Below, one piece after another: positions 1 through 7,282 of a DNA stretch of 14,230 bases (positions are counted from its first letter, which is position 1; each line of letters opens with the position of its first letter). The position numbers and the translations under genes are program-made. A model generated the notes under the pieces. It was not told the origin of the DNA. It searched no databases and saw only the letters and a list, made by a program, of their open reading frames with translations. Source of the DNA: Gaiella sp051003695 (GTDB taxonomy: Bacteria > Actinomycetota > Thermoleophilia > Gaiellales > Gaiellaceae); contig JBPCLB010000168.1 of assembly GCA_051003695.1 (NCBI GenBank), forward strand, positions 1 through 14,230. The letters run 5' to 3'.

Positions 1-1
1 G

Positions 2-157
2 ACGATCGTCGACCGGGAGGAGCTGAACCTGCCGTACTGTGTTGTCAAGTGCGTGCTGGACGAGATCTCCGACAAGGAGCTCGCCGCCCTGCGCGCGCGC
101 GTCAGGCCGGGACGGACGGCGCTCCGGTACTTCGACCAGCTCGAATGGGACGCATGA
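2..157 (+). CDS. C-terminal end of an unrecognised protein (5' truncated by window edge)
   Basis: An open frame enters from the left edge and ends in TGA at 155-157, giving the last 51 residues of a protein. The tail is mixed and soluble-looking, beginning TIVDREELNLPYCVVKCVLD and ending RYFDQLEWDA. It has two nearby Cys (VVKCV and PYC) and no membrane segment. Composition (balanced acidic and basic residues, aromatic-rich end) reads as genuine coding sequence, unlike the Arg/Ser-rich readings of the other frames here. I do not recognise the family. It lies 121 bp upstream of the glycosyltransferase-flippase gene on the same strand, so a role in the same glycan locus is possible but unproven. 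Confidence 0.6.
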   Translation, partial: TIVDREELNLPYCVVKCVLDEISDKELAALRARVRPGRTALRYFDQLEWDA

Positions 158-278
158 GACAGCCGGTCGACTGCGTGGCCGAGCCGTGGCCGCGGGCCGA
201 GCGCAAGACGTTCGCAGCAAGAGCGTCACGTGTCTGTACCGGATCCGTGCCGGGTCTGCGACGGGTTCGACACGGCCG

Positions 279-2849
279 GTGAGCGACCGGCGCGACGAGC
301 GCGTTCTCGGTCCTGACGGCTCGCCCCTGCGGGTCACCATCTGTCCTGTCAACACCGCAGGCGTGCCGTGGACGAACGTCAGGGCGCTGCGCAACCGCGG
401 AGTCGATGCCCGGCTCGTCGTCTTCAACCGGTACGCCCTCTTCCCCGAAGCGGACGTCTCGCTCGACCTCGAGGGCAGTCTCCTGCGTCGGCAGGCACGG
501 CAATGGCGCGCGCTCGCGGGGCTGCTGCCCCGAACCGACGTCTTTCACTTCACGTTCGGGCTGACACTCGTTCCGCAATCGCTGCAGTTCCCGATCCTGC
601 GCGGTCTGCGGAAGCGCAGCGTGATGCACTACCTCGGCTCGGACATACGCGGCAAGACGCCCACAGAGCTCTCGTACGGGAAGAAGGCGGGGGCCGAGAT
701 CGTCGGCAGCTACGACGCGATCCGTTGGGTGCCCGACGCGGCGGTGATCCCCCCCGGCATCGACGTCGGCGCGATTGTCCCGGCAACGCCACCGGGCAAC
801 AGGCGTCCACTGATCGTGCACGCTCCCTCGTCCCGCGCTCGCAAGGGCACCGACGCCGTGATCGCAGCGTGCGAGGGCCTCGGCGCCGATCTCGAGATCG
901 TCGAGGGGCTGCATCACGCGGAGGCGTTCGAGCGCTACCGCCGCGCCGACATCGTCGTCGACCAGCTCAACGCGGGCTGGTACGGCCTGTTCGCGATCGA
1001 GTGCATGGCCCTCGGCAAGCCGGTGGTGACGTTCCTGCACGACGAGGCCGTCGCCCGCACCCAGACCGCGTACGACGTCGACGTCCCACTCGTGAACGCG
1101 AACGCCGACACGCTCGCCGACACGCTCGCGGAGCTCGTCGGCAGCGGAGCCGAGGAATGGCGCCGGATCGGTGAAGCCTCGCGAACCTACGTCGAGCGGG
1201 TTCACGAGATCGAGCGTGTGACCGACGGATTGCTCGACGTCTACGCCGCGCTCGAGCCCGGTCCGGCCCCGGAGCCGACGCCCTCGGTCGCCCGACGCCG
1301 AGCGCAGGAGCCTGTTCCCCGCACGCCCCTCGAGAGCGCGACCGATCCCGCCGGTGAACTCGAAGAGTCGCCGATCCCGGCCCAGGGGCAGCTGCCGGGG
1401 GCTGCCGTCCCGGCGGGGATCGGAGCCCAGCTGCGCCGGCTCGGCCGCCACTCGGCGATCTACGGGATCGGCGGGCTCGTCTCCCGGGTGATCGCGGTAC
1501 TCCTGCTGCCGCTCTACACGAACTACCTGACGCCGTCGGACTACGGCACGATCGAGACGCTCCTCGCGCTGACGACGGTGATGGGAATCGTGCTCCGCGC
1601 CGGCATCTCGAGCGCGTTCTTCCGCTTCTACTTCGACGTCGACGACGACACCGGCCGGCTCCGTGTGCTGCGCACCTCGTTCTGGTTCACGATGGGCGCG
1701 GCAACGCTCGGTCTCGTTCTGCTGGCAACGCTCGCCGGCCCGATCTCCGAGGCGCTCTTCGGCTCGGACGACGCGAGGAACCTCGTGCTCGGCGCGGGCG
1801 TCGCGCTGTGGGCGACGGTCAACTACGAGCAGCTGACCGCGCTCTTCCGCGTCGAGGAGCGGTCGACCGCATTCGTCTGCGCGAGCCTCGCGAACGTGTT
1901 TCTCACGATCGGCGTGACGCTCGTGCTCGTCGTCGCGCTCGAGAAGGGGCCTGTCGGCGTGATCATCGGCAACTTCAGCGGGACGCTGATCGTGTACCTC
2001 GCGCTGCTCGGGTATCGCCGCGAGCAGCTCGGGCTCGAATTCGACCGCGGCCTGCTGCGCGAGATGAACCGCTTCGGCCTCCCGCTCGTGCCCACCGCGC
2101 TCTTCCTCTGGGTGACGAACTTCAGCGACCGCTTCTTCCTCGTCAAGCTGGCCGACCTGACGGAGGCGGGGCTCTACTCGGTCGGCGTGCGCGTCGCCTC
2201 GGCGATGGTGCTGCTGCTCACCGCCTTCCGCGCCGCCTGGCCCGCGTTTGCCTACTCGATCAAGGATGAGGACGAGGCCAAGCGCACGTATGCGTACGTG
2301 CTCACGTACCTGACGGTCGTCACCGCCTGGGTCGCGCTCGCGCTGACCTTGCTCGCTCCGTGGATCGTGCGGCTCCTGACGAAGCCGTCGTTCTACGACG
2401 CCCAGGAGGTCGTCGGGCCGCTCGCCTTCGCCTCGGTCGCGTTCGCGACCTACATCGTCGTCGCGATCGGTGTCGGTCGCGCCCGCCGCACCCAGTTCAA
2501 CTGGGTCGTCACGGCAGGAGGCGCCGGCGTCAATTTCGCGCTCAACCTGGCGTTGATTCCCCGCTACGGGATGATCGGCGCCGCGATCGCGACGGTGGCC
2601 GCCTACTCCGCGATGGCGGTCGGGATGGCGTGGTGGTCGCAGCGGATCTACCCCGTGCCCTACCAGTGGCGGCGGGTGCTGACAGCGGCGGCCGGCGCGG
2701 TGCTGCTCGCGATCGTGGGCGAGGCGCTCGACGCCGGGCTCGCGGTATCCGTGGCGCTCGCTCTCTCGTACCCGCTCGTGCTGCTCCCACTCGGCTTCTA
2801 CCAGCCCGCCGAGCGCAGGCGGCTGTGGGCCGCGGTCGGTCGCGGCTGA
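279..2849 (+). CDS. GT4-like glycosyltransferase fused to a Wzx-type polysaccharide flippase
   Basis: This gene encodes 856 residues from GTG 279. The frame is open further left, but there it antisense-reads or overlaps other coding and is Arg/Ser-rich, so GTG 279 just before the conserved start (LRVTICPVNTAG) is preferred. Residues about 17-325 resemble a GT4 glycosyltransferase: HAPSSRARKGTD at 181-192 and the C-terminal nucleotide-sugar site around GLFAIECMALGKPVV (236-250). Residues about 326-385 are a Pro/Glu-rich linker. Residues about 390-856 contain 14 hydrophobic segments and the MATE/MOP-type start IYGIGGLVSRVIAVLLLPLY, matching polysaccharide export proteins (Wzx/RfbX class). The inferred role is adding a sugar to an undecaprenyl-linked glycan at the inner membrane face and flipping it outward. 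No ATG, GTG or TTG occurs in frame through the linker, which argues for one polypeptide. Donor and acceptor are unknown. Confidence 0.85.
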   Translation: MSDRRDERVLGPDGSPLRVTICPVNTAGVPWTNVRALRNRGVDARLVVFNRYALFPEADVSLDLEGSLLRRQARQWRALAGLLPRTDVFHFTFGLTLVPQSLQFPILRGLRKRSVMHYLGSDIRGKTPTELSYGKKAGAEIVGSYDAIRWVPDAAVIPPGIDVGAIVPATPPGNRRPLIVHAPSSRARKGTDAVIAACEGLGADLEIVEGLHHAEAFERYRRADIVVDQLNAGWYGLFAIECMALGKPVVTFLHDEAVARTQTAYDVDVPLVNANADTLADTLAELVGSGAEEWRRIGEASRTYVERVHEIERVTDGLLDVYAALEPGPAPEPTPSVARRRAQEPVPRTPLESATDPAGELEESPIPAQGQLPGAAVPAGIGAQLRRLGRHSAIYGIGGLVSRVIAVLLLPLYTNYLTPSDYGTIETLLALTTVMGIVLRAGISSAFFRFYFDVDDDTGRLRVLRTSFWFTMGAATLGLVLLATLAGPISEALFGSDDARNLVLGAGVALWATVNYEQLTALFRVEERSTAFVCASLANVFLTIGVTLVLVVALEKGPVGVIIGNFSGTLIVYLALLGYRREQLGLEFDRGLLREMNRFGLPLVPTALFLWVTNFSDRFFLVKLADLTEAGLYSVGVRVASAMVLLLTAFRAAWPAFAYSIKDEDEAKRTYAYVLTYLTVVTAWVALALTLLAPWIVRLLTKPSFYDAQEVVGPLAFASVAFATYIVVAIGVGRARRTQFNWVVTAGGAGVNFALNLALIPRYGMIGAAIATVAAYSAMAVGMAWWSQRIYPVPYQWRRVLTAAAGAVLLAIVGEALDAGLAVSVALALSYPLVLLPLGFYQPAERRRLWAAVGRG

Positions 2850-2896
2850 CTAACGGCAGCGCGCCGGGTCGCGGCTGACTAACGGCAGCGCGCCGG
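2839..2896. repeat. Perfect 29-bp tandem duplication at a convergent gene junction
   Basis: Two identical 29-bp units, 2839-2867 and 2868-2896, lie head to tail. Each contains GGCTGACTAACGG. Unit 1 supplies the flippase TGA (2847-2849) and unit 2 supplies the amidase TAG (complement of 2879-2881). In one undivided unit the two stop codons would abut (TGA then CTA), so the ancestral ends were probably adjacent and the duplication separated them by 29 bp. Confidence 0.95.
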
Positions 2897-3592
2897 ATCG
2901 CGTCCTACGAAGCGCAAGGTGCCTCGGCAGAGCCCGAGCGCGGCGAGCGCGGTGCCGCGCCTGCTCGTGAGCACCCGATCCTCCGTCGGGTTCGTCATGA
3001 ACCCGAGCTCGGCGAGGACGACCGGGACGTCCGCCCAGTTGAACCCCGTGAAATCGCCGCGCTCGACGAGGCCGCGGGAGGGGAAGCCAAGTGCGTCGAC
3101 GACCTCGGTGAGCAGCAGGAGACCTGCACGCGCGCTCGGGGCGTGGACGTCGTCCGTCCAGCCCCTGCGAAGCGCCGGCACGAGCATGCCCGTGCCGCGC
3201 ACGGCACTCGACGCAATTCCGTCGGCGTGCACCCGGAGAAAGAGGGCGGCACCGGCGCGGTTCGCGACCCTCGCTCTGGCGATGTTCCCGATGCTCGGGC
3301 CGGCAGTCCGCGTTCTCGTCAGCACGACCCGGACGCCCGCGCGCTCGAGCAGCGTCCGCAATCGCAGCGAGACCGCGAGCACGAGCTCCGCCTCGCGCAC
3401 CCCGCTCACGACGCCACGTGTCCCGCCGCCGTCCTTGAGCTTGCGCTTCGCCGAGCCCGGCCCGATCGGCTCTGTCTCGAGATTCGCCCGCAGATCGTGA
3501 CCGGGGTCGATCACGACGACCGGTCCGGTAGCCGCGAGCGCCGAGCCCGCGAGCCACAAGGCGACGATCGTCGCGAGCACGATCCGCGTCAT
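2879..3592 (-). CDS. N-acetylmuramoyl-L-alanine amidase (Amidase_3), secreted
   Basis: This is a 237-residue zinc amidase that would cleave the amide bond between N-acetylmuramic acid and L-alanine of peptidoglycan, outside the membrane. Residues 1-21 form a signal peptide ending SALAA. The Amidase_3 core follows directly: VVIDPGHD at 26-33, REAEL at 66-70, RVHADG at 120-125 and LAELGFMTN at 193-201. The four expected metal/catalytic residues H32, E67, H122 and E195 are all present, so the enzyme looks active. There is no SPOR, LysM or other wall-binding domain, and the length is close to a bare catalytic domain. The start ATG overlaps the preceding stop by 4 bp (ATGA), implying translational coupling as the last gene of the operon. 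Its 3' end lies in the 29-bp duplication. Confidence 0.9.
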   Translation of the reverse strand: MTRIVLATIVALWLAGSALAATGPVVVIDPGHDLRANLETEPIGPGSAKRKLKDGGGTRGVVSGVREAELVLAVSLRLRTLLERAGVRVVLTRTRTAGPSIGNIARARVANRAGAALFLRVHADGIASSAVRGTGMLVPALRRGWTDDVHAPSARAGLLLLTEVVDALGFPSRGLVERGDFTGFNWADVPVVLAELGFMTNPTEDRVLTSRRGTALAALGLCRGTLRFVGRDPARCR

Positions 3593-3780
3593 CGTGGCGG
3601 CCCCACGTGCCGGCGGACGTAGGCGAGCGTGAGGAACGCCCCGGGGACGAACAGGATCCCCGCCGTCGCGATCAGCACGCGCGCAGCGGCCGAGTCGAGG
3701 TCGACGACGAGCCCGGCGAGCATGAAGATCGCGGCGGCACCGCACAAGATCGGCCCTCCGAGCTCCAGCAAGCGTCGCAC
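3589..3780 (-). CDS. Small two-helix membrane protein, function unknown
   Basis: This 63-residue protein starts at GTG. Two hydrophobic segments (roughly residues 8-26 and 34-54) flank a short acidic turn (VVDLDS), and a basic tail YVRRHVGPPR should lie in the cytoplasm, giving a hairpin with both ends inside. It fits exactly between two recognisable genes: 9 bp after the deacetylase stop and 4 bp overlapping the amidase start. No family is recognised. Position suggests a role with the amidase or the glycan enzymes. The hydrophobic pattern and the tight packing on both sides are the reasons to believe it is real. Confidence 0.75.
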   Translation of the reverse strand: MRRLLELGGPILCGAAAIFMLAGLVVDLDSAAARVLIATAGILFVPGAFLTLAYVRRHVGPPR

Positions 3781-3789
3781 AAGACAAAT

Positions 3790-4425
3790 TCAGGCGACGA
3801 GGCGGTACACCTGGAACACCTCGGCGAACTCGCGGTTCACGTTCGTCCCGTGCACCTGCGCCAGATTCCAGATGTACTGCTCGTCCGCGTAGCGCCGGTG
3901 CTGCTGCGAGGCGTAGCGCTGCACCGCCGCGACCTTGCGCTCCACGTGCCGGCGCTCGAGACCGATGTAGGCGCCGTAGGAGAAGTCGAAGTTGTTCCAG
4001 GGGATCTCGTAGCCGAGGATCGTCGTGCGCTTGAACGCCCGCAGCCCTTCCTGCGCGATCGTCTGATGATCCTGGTGGACATCGTGATGCGAGGGCTGGA
4101 AGACGACATCGGGCCTGTAGTCCTCCCACAGCGCGACGAGCAGCTCCAGGATCTCCTGCCGATGCTCGGGGAACGTGCGGACGTCGAGGTCGTGCACCGT
4201 GAGGCACGACTCGGGGATTCCGAGCTCGGCGGTCGCCTCGCGCACCTCGCGCGCGAGCGTGTCCGGCGCGAAGCCTTCGGGTAGCGACCGGGTCGCGATC
4301 GAGAAAGCGACGTAGCGAACCTCGCAACCACCCTCGACGAGCCGGGCCGTCGTGCCGCCACAGCCGAACTCGCCGTCGTCGGTGTGGGGCGCGAGGACGA
4401 GCGCACGTTGCCAGCCGGCCAGCAC
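3790..4425 (-). CDS. PIG-L/LmbE family deacetylase
   Basis: This 211-residue protein belongs to the PIG-L (LmbE, GlcNAc deacetylase) superfamily, zinc hydrolases that remove N-acetyl groups from amino sugars or related conjugates. The metal motif is PHTDDGE at residues 13-19, a common variant of AHPDDE, and the second motif is HHDVHQDH at 113-120. H14, D17 and H117 (or H120) are the expected zinc ligands, with D16 as likely general base. It has no signal peptide, so it is cytoplasmic. The start is GTG, 9 bp after the O-antigen ligase stop. Known relatives act in mycothiol, GPI and sugar-nucleotide pathways. In this operon a role in deacetylating a glycan precursor is most likely. The substrate cannot be read from sequence. 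Confidence 0.88.
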   Translation of the reverse strand: MLAGWQRALVLAPHTDDGEFGCGGTTARLVEGGCEVRYVAFSIATRSLPEGFAPDTLAREVREATAELGIPESCLTVHDLDVRTFPEHRQEILELLVALWEDYRPDVVFQPSHHDVHQDHQTIAQEGLRAFKRTTILGYEIPWNNFDFSYGAYIGLERRHVERKVAAVQRYASQQHRRYADEQYIWNLAQVHGTNVNREFAEVFQVYRLVA

Positions 4426-4434
4426 GGCGCGAGT

Positions 4435-5940
4435 CTACGCAGTGGCTGCCGGCTCCGGCACGGGTAGGACCGGCGGGGGCGCAGGCACCGCGATCGGACG
4501 AGGCGCCTTCTTGGGCACCCGCGCCACGAGACCGACGAGCCCGAGTAGCGCCCATGTCATCGGATCCTCGTAGAACGCGGCGTAGAAGAGGCTGTGCACG
4601 GTGATCGCCACGAGCACCACGCCGATCGCCAGGGCGACCCGCGACGTGAACCCCCGCCCGAGACCTCGGAGCGTGGCGAGGAACGCCGACACGAGCAACC
4701 AGCCGAGCAGACCGAGCCCGATCACACCCTGCTCTGCTGCGACGGTCACCGGTGTCGTGTGCGAGGCGACGCGTTTCGGATCCTTGCCCGGAATCCCGAG
4801 CCGGCGTGCGTACTCGCGTGAGAAGCCACCCAGGCCGACCCCGGACACCGGATGGTCGAGCGCGATCCTGACACCCTGGCCGACGAGGTTCGCACGACCC
4901 GACGTGACCCTGTTGATCCCCGACCGTGACTTGCCGACGAGCTCGTCCCGGACCTGAGGCACGACGAACAGCACTGCGAGCGTGACCGCGCCGAGCGCGA
5001 CCAGCGCGAGCGTCGCCCTGCGACCCCAGGCGACGGCCGCCGCGACGACGATGCCGGCGCCGAGCGCGACGAAGCTCGACTGGGAGAACGAGATCAGGAG
5101 CCCGAGCCACGTCGCTCCCACGACTGCGTACAGCCCCGCGACCCGCCAACCGCGCACCCCTCCGAGCAGGATCCCCGCAAGCGAGGCGAGGACGGCCACG
5201 GCGAGATAGCGCCCGTAGACGGAGGGATCCCAGAAGACGGAGTTGACACGGAAGAACGGCGCATAGGCGTTGAAGACCTTCACGCTCGGATTCCAGAACA
5301 CGTCCCGGGTGAGCCATTGGTAGCCGCCGACGGCCGCATATGCGAGCGCCGTGGCGACGAGACCGCCCCACAGCCAGGTGAGCCACCTGCCACGCCAGGG
5401 CAGCCGGGCGAACCCGATCGCGAGGAGGCCGAACGGAAGCACGAATGCGCCGAGGAAGATCGCGCCGCGGCGGACGTCGAGGGTCCAGAGCAGCGACGCC
5501 CCGCTCCAGAGCACGGCCGCCGCAAGTGGCCACGCGACCGGTCCAAGCTCGCGAACCCTCCGGTCGTCGCCCATGAGCGCGACCCCGAGCGCCAGGATGA
5601 GCCCCCCGATCACGACGTAGAGCGGCACGAGGAGATTGACCTCGTCGCTGCCGATGTCGACGGGTAGACGCAGCGGAACGCAGGCCAGCGTGGCGAAGGC
5701 GAGGGCGTACGGCCATCGTCGGAGCGCCCAGGCCGTGACCACGCAGGCGACGAGACCGCCCGCCGCCGCGCCTGCCAGCCGGACCGGGCTCAGCTCGGGC
5801 AGCAGGTAGATCGCGAGCATCGCCAGACCGGCTCCGCAACCGGCAAGGCCCCCGAGACGGGCGGGGCGGCCCGGTGCGACGAGCAGCACGGCCAGCCCGA
5901 CACAGCCGCTCACGCCCGCGAGTTGTGCGACGGCGTTCAC
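4435..5940 (-). CDS. O-antigen ligase / Wzy-type polymerase family membrane protein
   Basis: This 501-residue polytopic protein has about a dozen hydrophobic segments and a large extracytoplasmic loop (about 330-400), the layout of the WaaL/Wzy_C (O-antigen ligase) family. That family transfers undecaprenyl-pyrophosphate-linked glycans to an acceptor, or polymerises them, on the outer membrane face. The loop carries SGRANL (347-352) and HPVSGVGLGGF (363-373). The family hallmark, a His followed by GxxG about ten residues on, is seen as SHTTPV (393-398) with H394 and GVIGLG at 405-410. The C-terminus after residue 475 is a Pro/Ala-rich cytosolic-type tail. The GTG start overlaps the upstream TGA by 4 bp. 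In a Gram-positive-like host the acceptor would be a wall polymer or protein rather than lipid A; polymerase versus ligase cannot be decided here. Confidence 0.85.
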   Translation of the reverse strand: MNAVAQLAGVSGCVGLAVLLVAPGRPARLGGLAGCGAGLAMLAIYLLPELSPVRLAGAAAGGLVACVVTAWALRRWPYALAFATLACVPLRLPVDIGSDEVNLLVPLYVVIGGLILALGVALMGDDRRVRELGPVAWPLAAAVLWSGASLLWTLDVRRGAIFLGAFVLPFGLLAIGFARLPWRGRWLTWLWGGLVATALAYAAVGGYQWLTRDVFWNPSVKVFNAYAPFFRVNSVFWDPSVYGRYLAVAVLASLAGILLGGVRGWRVAGLYAVVGATWLGLLISFSQSSFVALGAGIVVAAAVAWGRRATLALVALGAVTLAVLFVVPQVRDELVGKSRSGINRVTSGRANLVGQGVRIALDHPVSGVGLGGFSREYARRLGIPGKDPKRVASHTTPVTVAAEQGVIGLGLLGWLLVSAFLATLRGLGRGFTSRVALAIGVVLVAITVHSLFYAAFYEDPMTWALLGLVGLVARVPKKAPRPIAVPAPPPVLPVPEPAATA

Positions 5941-6878
5941 GGCGCCGCCTTGCGGACGATCACGAGCGCACGCTTCACATGGCCGTTGGCCTCGACACGA
6001 AGCCGGTAACGGCCGGGCCGCATCGGCGCCTGGAGCCGAAGCGTGCCGGGAGGCGCTTTGCCCGAACGCTGACCGATGGTCCAGCGCACCGTTCGCGCCT
6101 GCGAGAGCGCGAGGATCGCAAACCGCGCGTTGGGACTCGTCACGATCCGCTGACGCCCCAACGCGAGAAAGCGAATGGACACGGTTCGCAAGCCGGAGCG
6201 CGGGCCGAGGTTGCCGGAAAGATCACGAGCGAGCAGCCGCAGCGTGTGAGCACCCTCGGCAAGCGGCTCGCCGCCTGCGACACCGAACCAGTCCATCGTC
6301 CCCTGCATTCGCGTTCCGAGCTTGCGGAGCGCGCGTGTACCCCCTGCGTACAACTCGACGGTCGCGCGCTCGCTGACTCGGTACCGGATCTTCGCGCGGT
6401 CGAAACGACCGTCACCGTCGGGTGAGATCGCGGTCGGCCGGGCGGTGAACCTCTCCACGCGGGGCGGCGTGACATCGACGCGAATTGGGTTGGGCATCTC
6501 GATCGTGCGGCGGTCGCGGTCGAGGTGGACGCGCGGCTTGTAGGTTCCCTCGTCGACGACGAGCCCCGCACCGTCGCGGCCGTTCCAAACGAAGGTGACG
6601 ACGCGGTTCCGGGGCTCGAATCGGGCGCGCGCGAGCTCACGGACGACGGAGCCGCTGCTGTCGACGATCTCGACGCTGATTCGATCTGCACGGCGGAGCC
6701 TGAACGAGATCGTCGCGGAGTCGCTCGTGCAGTCGCAGATCGGCGAGAAGACCTTGTCCACCTGCGGACCGACGATCGGGTTCGGCGTCAGCTTCAGCTT
6801 CTCGGTGACGACGAAGGCCGATGCGGTCGCGACGAGCAGGGCCGCGACGAGCGCGGGCGGCACGAGTCGAGAGCTCAT
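5937..6878 (-). CDS. Secreted FlgD-type Ig-like domain protein
   Basis: This 313-residue protein has an N-terminal hydrophobic segment (about 7-23) acting as signal peptide or anchor, and is otherwise extracellular beta-rich sequence. A first Ig-like domain (about 53-136) has the FlgD_ig pattern: FVWNGRDGAG (96-105) followed by EGTYKPRVH (110-118). A second (about 138-235) starts at ISPDGDGRFD (151-160), a phrase typical of such domains, and includes DWFGVAGGEPLAEGAHTLR. A C-terminal beta module runs to the end. CDC at 48-50 is the only Cys pair. FlgD-type Ig domains usually serve as structural or carbohydrate-facing modules; flagellar function is not implied, since no other flagellar gene is present. 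It is the first gene of the five-gene envelope operon and overlaps the ligase start by 4 bp. Confidence 0.8.
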   Translation of the reverse strand: MSSRLVPPALVAALLVATASAFVVTEKLKLTPNPIVGPQVDKVFSPICDCTSDSATISFRLRRADRISVEIVDSSGSVVRELARARFEPRNRVVTFVWNGRDGAGLVVDEGTYKPRVHLDRDRRTIEMPNPIRVDVTPPRVERFTARPTAISPDGDGRFDRAKIRYRVSERATVELYAGGTRALRKLGTRMQGTMDWFGVAGGEPLAEGAHTLRLLARDLSGNLGPRSGLRTVSIRFLALGRQRIVTSPNARFAILALSQARTVRWTIGQRSGKAPPGTLRLQAPMRPGRYRLRVEANGHVKRALVIVRKAAP

Positions 6879-7119
6879 CTCAGGACGAGCGCCGACGACT
6901 CATGCTGAGGCGTGCTTCCTGCCACCTCGCTGCGATTGCAGGACCGAGTGCCCGATACCACAGGCCGACGGTGGCTGTGGCACGCGGTAGCGTGGCAGAT
7001 CCTGCGAGCCTGGCGCCTCCGGGGCGACGCTGAGCGAGCGAGGCCGGAGGGTGTAGGGCGAGGCATGCATCGTCCCCGTCGGCGCTGTGCGGGAACCCGC
7101 AATCCGCAAGTCGAAGACC

Positions 7120-7219
7120 GGGGTCGGACCCGGAGGGACAGGCCCCTCACGGCGCGTCGCGAATCGTGGGGTCAGACCCGAGGGTCTGACCCACCGCCCT
7201 CCCGGCGCGTCGCAAACCG
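7120..7219. repeat. Two diverged tandem copies of a REP-like unit
   Basis: Copy 1 (about 7120-7166) begins GGGGTCGGACCC, and copy 2 (about 7168-7219) begins GGGGTCAGACCC. Both then reach CCCTCACGGCGCGTCGCGAA (7144-7163) or CCCTCCCGGCGCGTCGCAAA (7197-7216), which are identical at 18 of 20 positions. The unit is about 50 bp with a GTC-nGAC palindromic head and a GGCGCGTCGC tail, resembling dispersed extragenic palindromic elements. Only a genome-wide count can show it is dispersed. Confidence 0.7.
7169..7192. repeat. Perfect 11-bp inverted repeat with 2-nt spacer
   Basis: GGGTCAGACCC (7169-7179), spacer GA, then GGGTCTGACCC (7182-7192). It is the head of REP-like copy 2. Copy 1 has a degraded equivalent. 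It could fold as a strong hairpin or be a protein binding site. There is no T-run, so it is not a classical terminator. Confidence 0.85.
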
Positions 7220-7282
7220 CCCGCCTGTGCTGTCGGGTGGCCGCAGGCACACTTGCAGCCGGCACTCGGAGCCGACCCACCG

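Larger units (their letters stand above)
6879..7282. other. 404-bp gene-free divergent intergenic region
   Basis: This separates the divergent FlgD-Ig (minus) and beta-propeller (plus) genes, so it must hold promoters for both, though I could not assign convincing -35/-10 pairs. It contains a short hairpin (CCACAG 6958-6963 with CTGTGG 6975-6980), a spaced inverted repeat (CCTCCGG 7016-7022 with CCGGAGG 7044-7050) and two REP-like repeat units (7120-7219). Open frames crossing it are Arg/Ser-rich with no recognisable domain. Confidence 0.7.

Noticed and set aside
39..278. Extension of the glycosyltransferase-flippase frame upstream to 39
   Set aside because: This part overlaps the end of the first gene in another frame and is Arg/Ser-rich. 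The conserved glycosyltransferase start follows GTG 279.
2879..5839. 986-residue minus-strand frame through amidase, deacetylase and ligase genes
   Set aside because: Only its last 237 residues (the amidase) look like protein. The rest is a high-GC shadow of three other genes.
6900..7000. Possible tRNA or riboswitch in the divergent intergenic region
   Set aside because: No T-loop GGTTCGA-type sequence, no cloverleaf pairing and no recognisable riboswitch core on either strand; only short isolated hairpins.
6875..7150. 91-residue minus-strand frame whose stop overlaps the FlgD-Ig start by 4 bp
   Set aside because: The overlap looks operon-like, but the protein is Arg/Ser/Pro-rich with no domain and runs into the REP-like repeat, so it is probably a chance frame.
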